A stretch of 64,000 nt of DNA from Phycisphaerales bacterium. Its GTDB lineage: Bacteria; Planctomycetota; Phycisphaerae; Phycisphaerales; UBA1924. The first letter of the stretch is position 1. Each line of letters begins with the position of its first letter. A model generated the notes under the pieces. That model saw only the letters and a program-made list of their open reading frames with translations, was not told the DNA's origin and searched no databases. Of the stretch, positions 16,644-24,918 are shown piece after piece. Where the stretch lies: contig JADYYE010000118.1 of NCBI GenBank assembly GCA_020853815.1, positions 1 through 64,000 of the forward strand, read 5' to 3'. The position numbers and the translations under genes were made by a program.

Positions 16644-16719
16644 GCGAGGGAAGGGTATCGCGCCGTTTGCCCCTGTTGCGCTCTACACTCGTGCTCTCTT
16701 CCCACTTCAAGGAGTTCCC

Positions 16720-18225
16720 ATGTTCCAGTCCATTCGCGTCGGCGGCACGGGTCGAGACACGCTCGTGGTCGGCTATTTCCAAGGGCAAGCGTTTGACACC
16801 ACCACCGCCAAGGTGCTGAAGCAGGTTGATCCCTCCGGTGCGGCCGCGGGCGCCCTCAAGCGCCCCGAATCCACGGGTGACGCGGGCGCGATCGCCGAGG
16901 CTTTTGCCAGCGCCAAGGGCGGTCAAACGACGCGGGTGCTGGTGGTCGGGCTGGGCAAGCCCGAGGCGATGGACACCGACGCGGTGCGCACGCTGGCGGG
17001 CAACATCGGTCGCAAGCTCGCGGCGGTGAAGGCGACGGGCGTTCAACTCTCGCTCACGCCGTGCTTCGAGAAGGCGGGGCTCGACCTTGCCGACGCGGGC
17101 CAGGCGTTCGGCGAGGGGCTGGGCTTGCTCGCGTGGGTGTGCGACGAGTTCAAGGGGACGGCCGCGAAGAAGGCGACGCGCGTGAAGCTCTCGATCCGCG
17201 CGGGCGAGAGCGAGTTTGACGGCGCGATGGCGCGGGGTGTGGACCTCGCGGAATCGGCGAACTTCACGCGAACGCTGAGCCAGACGCCGCCCAACGTGGC
17301 CACGACGGGCTTCATCGCGGACATGGCTCGGAAGCTGGCGCGGAAGACGGGGCTTTCTTGCAAGATCCTCGAGGGCGAGGAGCTGGTGCGCGAGAAGATG
17401 ATCGGGCTGATCAACGTGGGCAAGGCCAGCGAGAACAAGCCCTGCCTGATCCGCCTTGAGTACAAGCCGCGCGGCTCGTCGGGCAAGAAGCCCGCGGTGC
17501 TGGTGGGCAAGACCATGACGTATGACACGGGCGGGTTGTCGCTCAAGATCAACAACGGCATGGTGGGGATGAAGCGTGACAAGGACGGCGGGTGCGCGGT
17601 GCTGGGCGCGATGCACGCGATCGCGACGGTCATCAAGCCGCGGAGGCCGGTGGTGGCGCTTTTGGCGGTCGCGGAGAACTCGATCAGCGACGAGGCGTAT
17701 CGCCCCGACGACGTGCTTCGCTATCGCAACGGCGTGACGGTCGAGGTGACCAACACCGACGCGGAGGGACGCCTGGTGCTGGCCGACGCGCTCTGCTGGG
17801 CCTGCGACAAGGAGAAGCCGGCGTACATCATCGACCTGGCGACGCTGACCGGCGGCGTGGTGGTGGCGCTGGGCTCGACGTTTGCGGGCATGTTCTGCGA
17901 GCACGACGGGCTGCGCGGGAAGATCGAGGCCGCCGCCAAGGCGACGGGCGAGCGCGTGTGGCGCCTGCCGATGCACGCCGAGTACCGCGACCTCATGAAG
18001 AGCCCGATCGCGGACATCCTCAACAGCAACCCGAATCGAAAGGCGCACCCGATCCAGGGCGCGGCGTTCCTGTCGTACTTCGTCGACGAGAAGGTCCCGT
18101 GGTGCCACCTCGACATCGCGGGCGTTCACGCGACGGAGAAGAGCGCCGGGTGCTTCGTGGAGGGTCCGACGGGCTGGGGCGCGCGGCTCCTGGCGAATCT
18201 CCTCGAGAACGACACGGGTCGCTGA
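16720..18225 (+). CDS. pepA: Leucyl aminopeptidase (M17)
   Basis: A 501-residue cytosolic aminopeptidase that removes N-terminal residues from peptides and uses two divalent metals. Lys264 and Asp269 lie in GKTMTYDTGGLSLK. The family signature NTDAEGRL is at 345-352. The MKRDKDGG segment replaces the usual MKxDMxG, a modest variation near a metal ligand. AAGGAG sits 5 nt before the ATG at 16720, favouring it over the open-frame start at 16642. A 9-bp perfect hairpin repeat follows about 20 nt after the stop. Confidence 0.94.
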   Translation: MFQSIRVGGTGRDTLVVGYFQGQAFDTTTAKVLKQVDPSGAAAGALKRPESTGDAGAIAEAFASAKGGQTTRVLVVGLGKPEAMDTDAVRTLAGNIGRKLAAVKATGVQLSLTPCFEKAGLDLADAGQAFGEGLGLLAWVCDEFKGTAAKKATRVKLSIRAGESEFDGAMARGVDLAESANFTRTLSQTPPNVATTGFIADMARKLARKTGLSCKILEGEELVREKMIGLINVGKASENKPCLIRLEYKPRGSSGKKPAVLVGKTMTYDTGGLSLKINNGMVGMKRDKDGGCAVLGAMHAIATVIKPRRPVVALLAVAENSISDEAYRPDDVLRYRNGVTVEVTNTDAEGRLVLADALCWACDKEKPAYIIDLATLTGGVVVALGSTFAGMFCEHDGLRGKIEAAAKATGERVWRLPMHAEYRDLMKSPIADILNSNPNRKAHPIQGAAFLSYFVDEKVPWCHLDIAGVHATEKSAGCFVEGPTGWGARLLANLLENDTGR

Positions 18226-18241
18226 CCCCGGAGTCCTGCTT

Positions 18242-18266
18242 GGTGGCACGCCTCTCCGAGGCGTGC
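18242..18266. repeat. Dispersed hairpin repeat, inverted copy, after pepA
   Basis: GCACGCCTC (18246-18254), loop TCC, GAGGCGTGC (18258-18266): a perfect 9-bp stem. It is the inverted version of the elements at 3638-3660 and 29514-29536, with paired A/T for C/G changes that conserve pairing. Its position suggests it may also serve as the pepA transcript end. Confidence 0.75.
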
Positions 18267-18282
18267 GGAACGCACAGTTATC

Positions 18283-19173
18283 ATGCCGGACCCTCGAAAC
18301 GAACTTCGTGAGTCGGGTGGTGAGCGCTCTGGCAATCCCGCGTGGCTGCGCGAGTCGTGGCCGACGCTCCTGTCGCGCCGCGCCACGCTGTGGTGGTACC
18401 GGCGCGGTGATCGATACGCGCGGCACCGATCGATCCTGGCGCAGGGTCTTGACTTCGCGCGCCCCACGACCGTGCCGCCCTTGCGCGAGGCGATCGCGCT
18501 CCAGCTGGCGCTGCGCCTGCCGCGTTCGCTCGGGCGTGCCGCGCCGGAGTGGCTCGTCCTCGCGCTGGCGAGCGTTCTCTCCGGCGTGATCCACGTTCTG
18601 GCGGCGTTGCTCGGCGCGATCGTGTGGCTGGTGCGCGTGCCGGTACGGATGGTGCTCCGCGTCGTCCGTCGCATCGCCCGCGCGAGAGATGCGGGGCGCG
18701 TGCGGCGTGAGTGCTTTGTCGACGTCGCGCCGGGCGTTGCGATCGGGATCGAGCTGGGGCCGCCGGGGGCGACGAGCGGGCACGCGACAACACCGAGCGT
18801 GCGCCTGGAGTCCTACCAGCAGCGCGGCACGCGTGTGCTGATCTTCCTGCGCCGCGTCGGAGAAATCGCGCCCGGCGCGACGTGGTGGGTGTTCCTGCAC
18901 GCGCGCCCCGAATCCTCTCCCGGGGAGCACGCGCTGGCGTCGCTGCCGCTGCCCTTTCATCATGTGCCGGGGCTTGAGTTGCGGCATTGGCCAAGCGGGC
19001 GCGTGTACCGCGCGGAGTTTGACGCGCGCGAGCTCGGCGAGGGCGCTTTCAGGCTCGAAGCGGGCGTGTACGACCCGACAACCCACGCGAGCATGGTGAC
19101 GCCGCGCGGCGCGCCGGGGATCGAGCTTGGCGTGATCTCGATCGAGAGCGCGACCCCGGGAGGAGGCGCATGA
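18283..19173 (+). CDS. Unknown membrane-associated protein
   Basis: A 296-residue protein. An Arg-rich N-terminal region leads to one or two hydrophobic segments at about residues 85-125. The C-terminal half is soluble, predicted beta-rich, with a GIELG...RLESYQQRGTRVLIFLRRV segment and a closing GIELGVISIES strand. I recognise no family. The stop overlaps the next start by ATGA, so it is coupled to a protein of the HAD/glycosyltransferase-associated type, hinting at a role in a cell-surface polymer. This context is the only functional clue. Confidence 0.6.
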   Translation: MPDPRNELRESGGERSGNPAWLRESWPTLLSRRATLWWYRRGDRYARHRSILAQGLDFARPTTVPPLREAIALQLALRLPRSLGRAAPEWLVLALASVLSGVIHVLAALLGAIVWLVRVPVRMVLRVVRRIARARDAGRVRRECFVDVAPGVAIGIELGPPGATSGHATTPSVRLESYQQRGTRVLIFLRRVGEIAPGATWWVFLHARPESSPGEHALASLPLPFHHVPGLELRHWPSGRVYRAEFDARELGEGAFRLEAGVYDPTTHASMVTPRGAPGIELGVISIESATPGGGA

Positions 19174-20663
19174 GCGCGCCCGCGGGGTCAGCCACGATGG
19201 CGCAGCGCCTGACGGCGCGGTTCGCGGCCCGCGCGGGCTCCGAGGGCGTGCGGAACTACTGGCGTGGCATGGGGGCGATCCTTTCCGTTGCGACCGGCGC
19301 GCGCGACTCCGACGATCCGCACCGCGAGCTCGGGCGATTGCTCTCGATTCCGTTCGCGGCGTTCGCGATCCATGTGCTCGACGAATCGCGCCGGCTCGGG
19401 ATCGACCACCTGTATTTCCTGGCGCGCGAAGGGGCGATGTTCATGCGCCTCTGCCGGCGTCTGGCCCGCGCCCGCGGCGAGGCGATGCCGGGCGCGACGT
19501 ACCTGGGCGCAAGCCGTGCGTCGACGTTCCTCCCCTCGATGCACGAGCTCTCGCTGGGCGAGATCGCCCGCGTGTGGTACCAGTATCCGCACCAGTCGTT
19601 CTCACGACTGCTGCGGAACCTGTCGCTCGATGCGGAGGTCTTCGGCGCCCACGCGCGCCGCTGCGGCGTGCCGGACCTGGGCGCGCCGATCAACAACCCG
19701 CTCGCGCACGCGGGGTTGGCGCGGTTCCTGAGTGACGATCGCGTGCGGGCGGATTTCACACTCGCACGCGACCGTGCCCGCCGGCTGCTCGCGGAGTATC
19801 TGCGCGATCGCGGCTGGTTTGACGCCAAGTTCGCGGGGCTGGTCGACGTTGGTTGGAAGGGCTCGATGCAGACCAATCTGTGGCGAGCCGCCCCGCCCGC
19901 GCGGTTGCACGGCCTGTACCTGGCGCTCTCTCCCATCGTCAGCGACGACGCGCCCGGATGCTCTCGCGCGGGGTTCCTCGCCGACACGCGCGCCGACGAC
20001 TGGGCCCAGGACCAGGTCCTCCTCAACGGCCCGGTGTTCGAGATGTTCGCGACCGCGCGCCACGGAAGCGTTCGCGGCTATGAGCGACGCCTCGGTCTCG
20101 GCGCGCACGCCGGACGCGTGCGCCCCGTCGTCGAGCACCACCCGGAAGAAGCGGAGAACTTTCGCGGCGTATTTGCCCGCGTTCATCAGGGTATCGACGA
20201 GGGAATCCGGGCGATCGAGCTCGCCATTCATCCGAGGCTGAGTCGCCCGGCCGTGTCGGAGGGCGAGCGCGCGATCGACTTCGCGTCGAAATCGGCGCCG
20301 GGCTCTGCAACGGGCTCTGCAACGGGCTCTGCAAAGGGGTGGCGCGACCTCTCGGGCGTCGAGCTGCGCCCGGTGGTGCTGGACCTCATGCGCCGCTACA
20401 TCGTCCATCCCACGCGGCGCGAGGCCGACCAGTTCACGTCCTATTCGCACGTCGAGAACTTCGGGGTCTATGAAACCGCGCGGTATGAGTTCACGGACTC
20501 GATCGGGCGTTTGGTTACGTCCGGTCCTGTTGCTTCGGCTTTGCAACGGGTGCGCGACGCGGTGCTGAGGCATCTCTGGCCGCCCGGCGTGGCGCGGCGA
20601 TCGGGCGTCCCCTTCGCCAACGCACTTCTCGATGCGGAACTGACGCGTCGAGCGCGGCGGTGA
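19170..20663 (+). CDS. HAD-type hydrolase-like protein associated with glycan synthesis
   Basis: A 497-residue protein. HLYFLAREGAMFMRL, then YLGASRASTFLPS, and later GLVDVGWKGSMQTNL form the pattern seen in the predicted HAD-superfamily proteins (COG5610 type) found with or fused to glycosyltransferases. It is coupled to the upstream unknown gene by a 4-nt overlap. A low-complexity GSATGSATGSAKG stretch, encoded by three 12-nt repeats at about 20304-20339, interrupts the C-terminal half. Substrate and activity are unknown, and the assignment is from motif resemblance. Confidence 0.6.
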   Translation: MSAPAGSATMAQRLTARFAARAGSEGVRNYWRGMGAILSVATGARDSDDPHRELGRLLSIPFAAFAIHVLDESRRLGIDHLYFLAREGAMFMRLCRRLARARGEAMPGATYLGASRASTFLPSMHELSLGEIARVWYQYPHQSFSRLLRNLSLDAEVFGAHARRCGVPDLGAPINNPLAHAGLARFLSDDRVRADFTLARDRARRLLAEYLRDRGWFDAKFAGLVDVGWKGSMQTNLWRAAPPARLHGLYLALSPIVSDDAPGCSRAGFLADTRADDWAQDQVLLNGPVFEMFATARHGSVRGYERRLGLGAHAGRVRPVVEHHPEEAENFRGVFARVHQGIDEGIRAIELAIHPRLSRPAVSEGERAIDFASKSAPGSATGSATGSAKGWRDLSGVELRPVVLDLMRRYIVHPTRREADQFTSYSHVENFGVYETARYEFTDSIGRLVTSGPVASALQRVRDAVLRHLWPPGVARRSGVPFANALLDAELTRRARR

Positions 20664-20862
20664 TCGGACCGGGGCAAGGCGTCATATTCGCTACAAAATA
20701 CGCGATCCGCGCGCTTTGTTGGCACGGATGGAAAGCCGTGTCATAGTTCAAGCGGCGCGCCCTTCACGGGCGTTGCGCGCGGGGAGAGGACGCCCCGCCC
20801 GCGTCGAGCGGCTGCGTATTCGCCGCCTCGAGCACGGAGAAAGTGAAGAAAGGACGGTTCGT

Positions 20863-21567
20863 ATGGAGCGGTATGTGTACGCGGGCGTGCTTGCGCGCCG
20901 GCGCGCTCCCCTGGCGGCGATCGTGGCGGCGGGTCTTTGTGCCTGCGCCGGCGCCGAGGTTGTCTATTCCAACAACTTCGAGTCCGGCGGCTGGATGCCC
21001 GAGTGGACCAGCAACGTCCGGTCCACCACGCCCATCTCCGGGCGCACGTTCCTCGGCGAGTTCAACAACGACGCCGTCCGCCTCAACCTCGGCGGCCTCG
21101 GCGCTCACACCGAGACCACCCTCTCCTTCGATTTCTACGCGATCCGCACCTGGGACGGCAACACCTGGCCCGGCCCGGACAACTTCGCGGTCCGTGTCGT
21201 GGGCGGCGCGACCATCCTCGACACCACCTTCGTCGTCAGCGAGCCCGACAACTGGCGCACCCAGAGCTATCCCGCGCCGACCGGGCAGGGCGACTTCACC
21301 CAGCGCACCGGCGCCGTCGAGAACAACACGCTTGGCTACTCATGGCACGGAATCGCCTGCGACGCCGTGTGGCGCTTCGAGCTCAACTTCGAGCACACAA
21401 GCCAGTACCTGGCGGTCGATTTCATCGGCTCGGGCCTGCAGGGCATCGACGACGAGAGCTGGGGCATCGACAACGTGCAGGTGAGCATCAACTCCGTGCC
21501 CGCGCCGGGCGCGCTGGCGCTGGGCGGGCTCGGCCTGGCGACCGCCATGCGCCGCAAGCGCCGCTGA
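20863..21567 (+). CDS. Secreted PEP-CTERM-type protein
   Basis: A 234-residue protein with an N-terminal signal (hydrophobic LAAIVAAGLCACAGA), a beta-rich domain resembling a jelly-roll (starting VVYSNNFESGGW; WGIDNVQV near the end), and a C-terminal sorting tail: VPAPGALALGGLGLATA followed by MRRKRR. That is the PEP-CTERM layout, here with PAPGA, for processing by an exosortase/archaeosortase. GAAGAAAGGAC precedes the ATG at 20863 and fixes the start. No exosortase is encoded in the window. A nested inverted repeat follows at 21645-21703. Confidence 0.88.
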   Translation: MERYVYAGVLARRRAPLAAIVAAGLCACAGAEVVYSNNFESGGWMPEWTSNVRSTTPISGRTFLGEFNNDAVRLNLGGLGAHTETTLSFDFYAIRTWDGNTWPGPDNFAVRVVGGATILDTTFVVSEPDNWRTQSYPAPTGQGDFTQRTGAVENNTLGYSWHGIACDAVWRFELNFEHTSQYLAVDFIGSGLQGIDDESWGIDNVQVSINSVPAPGALALGGLGLATAMRRKRR

Positions 21568-21644
21568 GTCTCGCCCAAGCCCGGGCGCTTCGTCACCGAA
21601 CTTTGCCGCGCCTGGGAGTCCGGCGCGGCTCCGTCGTGCGTTCT

Positions 21645-21703
21645 TTCCAAGGGCAACCCCGCGTGTCGCGGGGCTGCTCTTGTTGGCGCATTCGCCCTTG
21701 GAA
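21645..21703. promoter_or_regulatory. Nested inverted repeat upstream of sdaA
   Basis: An outer 10-bp perfect stem, TCCAAGGGC extended by T (21645-21654) with GCCCTTGGAA (21694-21703), encloses a 7-bp hairpin CCCCGCG-TGT-CGCGGGG (21657-21673). It could be the end of the PEP-CTERM transcript, a structured RNA, or a decayed mobile hairpin element. No long T-tract follows either stem. Confidence 0.5.
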
Positions 21704-21858
21704 GCGGGCAAGACACAGCCCAACACGCGAGACGCGAGCTGGTTCGGCTTCGTGCTGATCGCCCGCACACCAACCGACTCCGCGCGGGCGGACTCCGCCG
21801 GCGACGCGCGAGCCTTCCTCAGCCAAACTACCATCGCCCCCGACAACCGGAGCCATCC

Positions 21859-23277
21859 ATGGAGGCGATCAGCGTCTTTGACATCTTCAAGATCGGCGTC
21901 GGACCCTCCAGCTCCCACACCATGGGCCCCTGGCGCGCCGCCGAACGCTTCATCAATTCCCTCCGCGAGCGCGCCGCCCTCGACCGCGTCACCCGCCTCC
22001 GCTGCGATCTCTTCGGCTCCCTCGCCAAAACCGGCAAGGGACACGGCACCGACTTCGCCGTCATCCTCGGGCTCGCCGGCCAGGACCCCGAATCCTGCGA
22101 CACCGACGCCATCGGCGCCATGGTCGACTCGATCCGGGCGCGAAAGAAAATCTCCCTGGGCGCGACCCGCCCCATCGAGTTCGATCCCGCGCGCGACATT
22201 GTCTTCCGATTCGACGTGTGCCTCCCACGCCACCCGAACGCCATGAAACTCACGGCGACTCTCTCCGACGCCGACACCATCGAAGAAACCTACTACTCCG
22301 TCGGCGGCGGATTCGTGGTGCAGGACGGCGAGGTTCCCTCCGGCGCGCGGGCCGTCAAGCTCCCCCACCCCATCGAACGCGGCGACGAACTCCTCGTCCA
22401 CTGCGCCGCCGAGCGAGCCCCGATCCCCGAGATCGTCCGACGCAACGAACGCGCCTGGCGCTCCGACGAACAGATCGACGACGGGCTCGACCGCATCTGG
22501 CGCGTGATGCAGGAGTGCGTCCACCGCGGCTGCCACGCCGAGGGCGTGCTCCCCGGCGGGCTCAACGTGGTGCGCCGCGGGTCCGCCCTCAACCGCCGCC
22601 TCCTTGACAACCACACCAGCCCGGACCTGCGCGAGTGGAAGAAGCGCGTCCGCGACTCACGCCGCGACTTCGCCTCCATCCTCAAATGGGTCAGCACCTT
22701 CGCCCTGGCCGTGAACGAAGAAAACGCCGCCTTCGGGCGCGTCGTCACCGCGCCCACCAACGGCGCCGCGGGCGTGATCCCCGCCGTCCTGATGTACTTC
22801 GACCTCTTCGCCGACTCGACCCGCCACGCCATCCACGACTTCATGCTCACCAGCGCCGAGATCGGAAGCATCTTCAAGAAAGGCGCCACCATCTCCGCCG
22901 CCATGGGCGGGTGCCAGGCCGAGATCGGCGTCTCCAGCGCCATGGCCGCCGCGGGCCTCACCCAGGTCATGGGCGGCACGCCCGAGCAGGTTCTCATGGC
23001 CGCCGAGATCGCCATGGAACACCACCTGGGCATGACCTGCGATCCCATCGCCGGACTCGTCCAGATCCCCTGCATCGAACGGAACACCATGGGCGCCGTC
23101 AAGGCCATCACCGCCGCCCACATCGCCATCGAAGGAAACCCCTCCCACGCCAAGGTCTCCCTCGATCACGTCGTCAAAACCATGTGGGAAACCGCGTTGG
23201 ACATGCAATCCAAATACAAAGAAACCGCCGAGGGCGGCCTGGCGGTGCATGTGTCGGTGAGCGTGAGCGAGTGCTGA
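21859..23277 (+). CDS. sdaA: L-serine ammonia-lyase (iron-sulfur type)
   Basis: A 472-residue single-chain L-serine dehydratase that converts serine to pyruvate and ammonia. It begins with SVFDIFKIGVGPSSSHTMGP, a hallmark of the family. The catalytic domain contains NEENAAFGRVVTAPTNGAAG and the cysteines of the [4Fe-4S] cluster in GGCQAEIG and GMTCDPIAGLVQIPCIERN. TACCAT at about 21828 with a leader of about 25 nt and a CGGAG before the ATG could drive it. It stands alone between a PEP-CTERM gene and an aminotransferase gene. Confidence 0.95.
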   Translation: MEAISVFDIFKIGVGPSSSHTMGPWRAAERFINSLRERAALDRVTRLRCDLFGSLAKTGKGHGTDFAVILGLAGQDPESCDTDAIGAMVDSIRARKKISLGATRPIEFDPARDIVFRFDVCLPRHPNAMKLTATLSDADTIEETYYSVGGGFVVQDGEVPSGARAVKLPHPIERGDELLVHCAAERAPIPEIVRRNERAWRSDEQIDDGLDRIWRVMQECVHRGCHAEGVLPGGLNVVRRGSALNRRLLDNHTSPDLREWKKRVRDSRRDFASILKWVSTFALAVNEENAAFGRVVTAPTNGAAGVIPAVLMYFDLFADSTRHAIHDFMLTSAEIGSIFKKGATISAAMGGCQAEIGVSSAMAAAGLTQVMGGTPEQVLMAAEIAMEHHLGMTCDPIAGLVQIPCIERNTMGAVKAITAAHIAIEGNPSHAKVSLDHVVKTMWETALDMQSKYKETAEGGLAVHVSVSVSEC

Positions 23278-23288
23278 GGAAAGGCGCT

Positions 23289-23320
23289 GGGCATAAGGCA
23301 TACGGCATCGGGCATCGGAG
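23289..23320. repeat. Heptamer repeat (GGCATNN), intergenic copy
   Basis: Four to five degenerate heptamers (gggcataaggcatacggcat...) directly after sdaA. The same heptamer occurs inside the mnmE coding sequence at 25948-25979 and 26145-26174. Confidence 0.75.
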
Positions 23321-23442
23321 AACGACACACAAGGTCGCCGTCCATTCCAGAATGACAGTGGCGCGCGGGTCGGGCCGCCGCGCCACTGTGCGGCAACCGC
23401 GGCGTGTGGTAGCCTGGGGCGGCTCTTTTCTCGGAGGTCCGC

Positions 23443-24795
23443 ATGTCCAACCGCCGCGAGTTTCTTGGCACGCTCGGCGCGATCGCGCTCCCCGCGTCGT
23501 ATCTCTCCTGGGCCGCCCGCGAGGCGACGGCCTCGGCGATCGTGCCCCTGCCCACGCGCGACACGCTCGGCATCCTGGGAGAGCTGGGCGACACGCCCGG
23601 CACGCCCGATGAGATCGCCCGCGACGAGTCCTTCTGGGCCCAGTGCCAGAGCGCGTTCACGGTCGACCGCAGCCTCGTCAACTTCAACAACGGCGGCGTG
23701 AGCCCCACGCCACGGATGGTGCAGGAGGCGATGAAGCGCTACTACGACTTCGCCAACTCGCACCCGACGGCGCTGGCGTTGTTTACGGTTCTGGAGCCCG
23801 GGCCGCGGAACGCGGTGCGCGAGCGCCTGGCGCGCCACTGGGGCGTGGACGGCGAGGAGATCGCGATCACGCGGAACTCGAGCGAGAGCCTGCACATCTG
23901 CCAGCTGGGGATCGACCTCGAGCCCGGCGACGAGATGCTGGCGATGACGTGCGATTACCCGCGGATGCTCAACGCGTTCCGGATGCGCGAGCGGCGCCAG
24001 GGGTGCAAGCTCGTGCTCATCAAGCTCCCGATCCCGGCGGAGGACGACGACGAGGTTCTGCGCCGCTATCGCGAGGCGATCACGCCGCGAACGCGCGTGA
24101 TCCTGATGAGCCACATCGTCAACATCACCGGGCAGATTCTCCCCGTGCGCAAGGTCGTGGAGATGGCGCGCGGGATCAACGGCGGGATCCCCGTCATCGT
24201 CGACGGCGCGCACGCGCTGGCGCACTTTGCCTTTAAGTTCCCCGACCTGGGGTGCGATTACTACGGCGTGTCGCTGCACAAGTGGCTCTTCGCGCCGCAC
24301 GGCACGGGCCTGTTGTACGTCAAGCGCGACAGGATCAAGAGCCTCTGGCCCATGTTCGGAACCGCGCCCGAGCAGGACGACAACATCCGCAAGTTCGAGG
24401 AAGTCGGCACGCACCCGGCCGGCAATTTCCTGGCGATCGGCGAGGCGCTCACCTTCCACCAGACCATCGGCGACGCTCGCAAGGAAGCCCGCCTCCGCTA
24501 CCTCCGCGACACCTGGGCCAAACGCCTGCTGGCGACCGGCAAGTGCAGGCTGCACACGAGCCTCAAGCCCCAGTACTCTTGCGGCATCGGCACGATCCAG
24601 GTCGAAGGCGTCGACAGCGCCAAGATCGGCTCGTACCTGTGGGACACGCACCGCATCGCGGTCACCCCCATCAAGCACGACGAGTTCGAGGGCCTGCGCG
24701 TCACGCCCAGCGTGTACTCGACCATGGAAGAGGTCGACCGCTTCTGCTCCGCGGTCGAGCGCGTGATCAGGAACGGCCTGCCGACAGCGCCGTGA
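23443..24795 (+). CDS. Class V aminotransferase-fold PLP enzyme with Tat-like signal
   Basis: A 450-residue protein. The N-terminus SNRREFLGTLGAIALPASYL has the RR-x-FL pattern of a twin-arginine signal, so it is likely exported. The rest is a class V PLP fold like isopenicillin-N epimerase or cysteine desulfurase: NFNNGGVSPTP, ITRNSSESLHI, VDGAHALAHF, and the PLP Lys280 in SLHKWLFAPHGTG. Related exported aminotransferase-like proteins have poorly known substrates. CGGAGGTCC precedes the ATG. Function beyond the fold is not assignable. Confidence 0.85.
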   Translation: MSNRREFLGTLGAIALPASYLSWAAREATASAIVPLPTRDTLGILGELGDTPGTPDEIARDESFWAQCQSAFTVDRSLVNFNNGGVSPTPRMVQEAMKRYYDFANSHPTALALFTVLEPGPRNAVRERLARHWGVDGEEIAITRNSSESLHICQLGIDLEPGDEMLAMTCDYPRMLNAFRMRERRQGCKLVLIKLPIPAEDDDEVLRRYREAITPRTRVILMSHIVNITGQILPVRKVVEMARGINGGIPVIVDGAHALAHFAFKFPDLGCDYYGVSLHKWLFAPHGTGLLYVKRDRIKSLWPMFGTAPEQDDNIRKFEEVGTHPAGNFLAIGEALTFHQTIGDARKEARLRYLRDTWAKRLLATGKCRLHTSLKPQYSCGIGTIQVEGVDSAKIGSYLWDTHRIAVTPIKHDEFEGLRVTPSVYSTMEEVDRFCSAVERVIRNGLPTAP

Positions 24796-24905
24796 ATCCG
24801 CACCGAGAGCCCCCGATCGACCCTGGCGGCAGCCCGAACGTGAGGCGGGACGTTCTTCGATTTTGATTCCCGGTCGGGTCTCGCGCCGGACGCCGTCCGC
24901 CCACG

Positions 24906-24911
24906 AACAAT
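24906..24911 (+). promoter_or_regulatory. Putative -10 hexamer of a leaderless promoter (mnmE)
   Basis: AACAAT, 7 nt before the mnmE ATG. The same AACAAT hexamer precedes the HIT gene at 50670 (5 nt) and trpC at 61205 (7 nt). Confidence 0.35.
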
Positions 24912-24918
24912 CCTCACG

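Noticed and set aside
14305-19086. A 1593-residue open frame on the minus strand
   Set aside because: It runs antisense through phoR, pepA and other well-supported genes; the frame is open because of high GC and codon bias. Its composition (Arg/His/Gln-rich) has no domain features.
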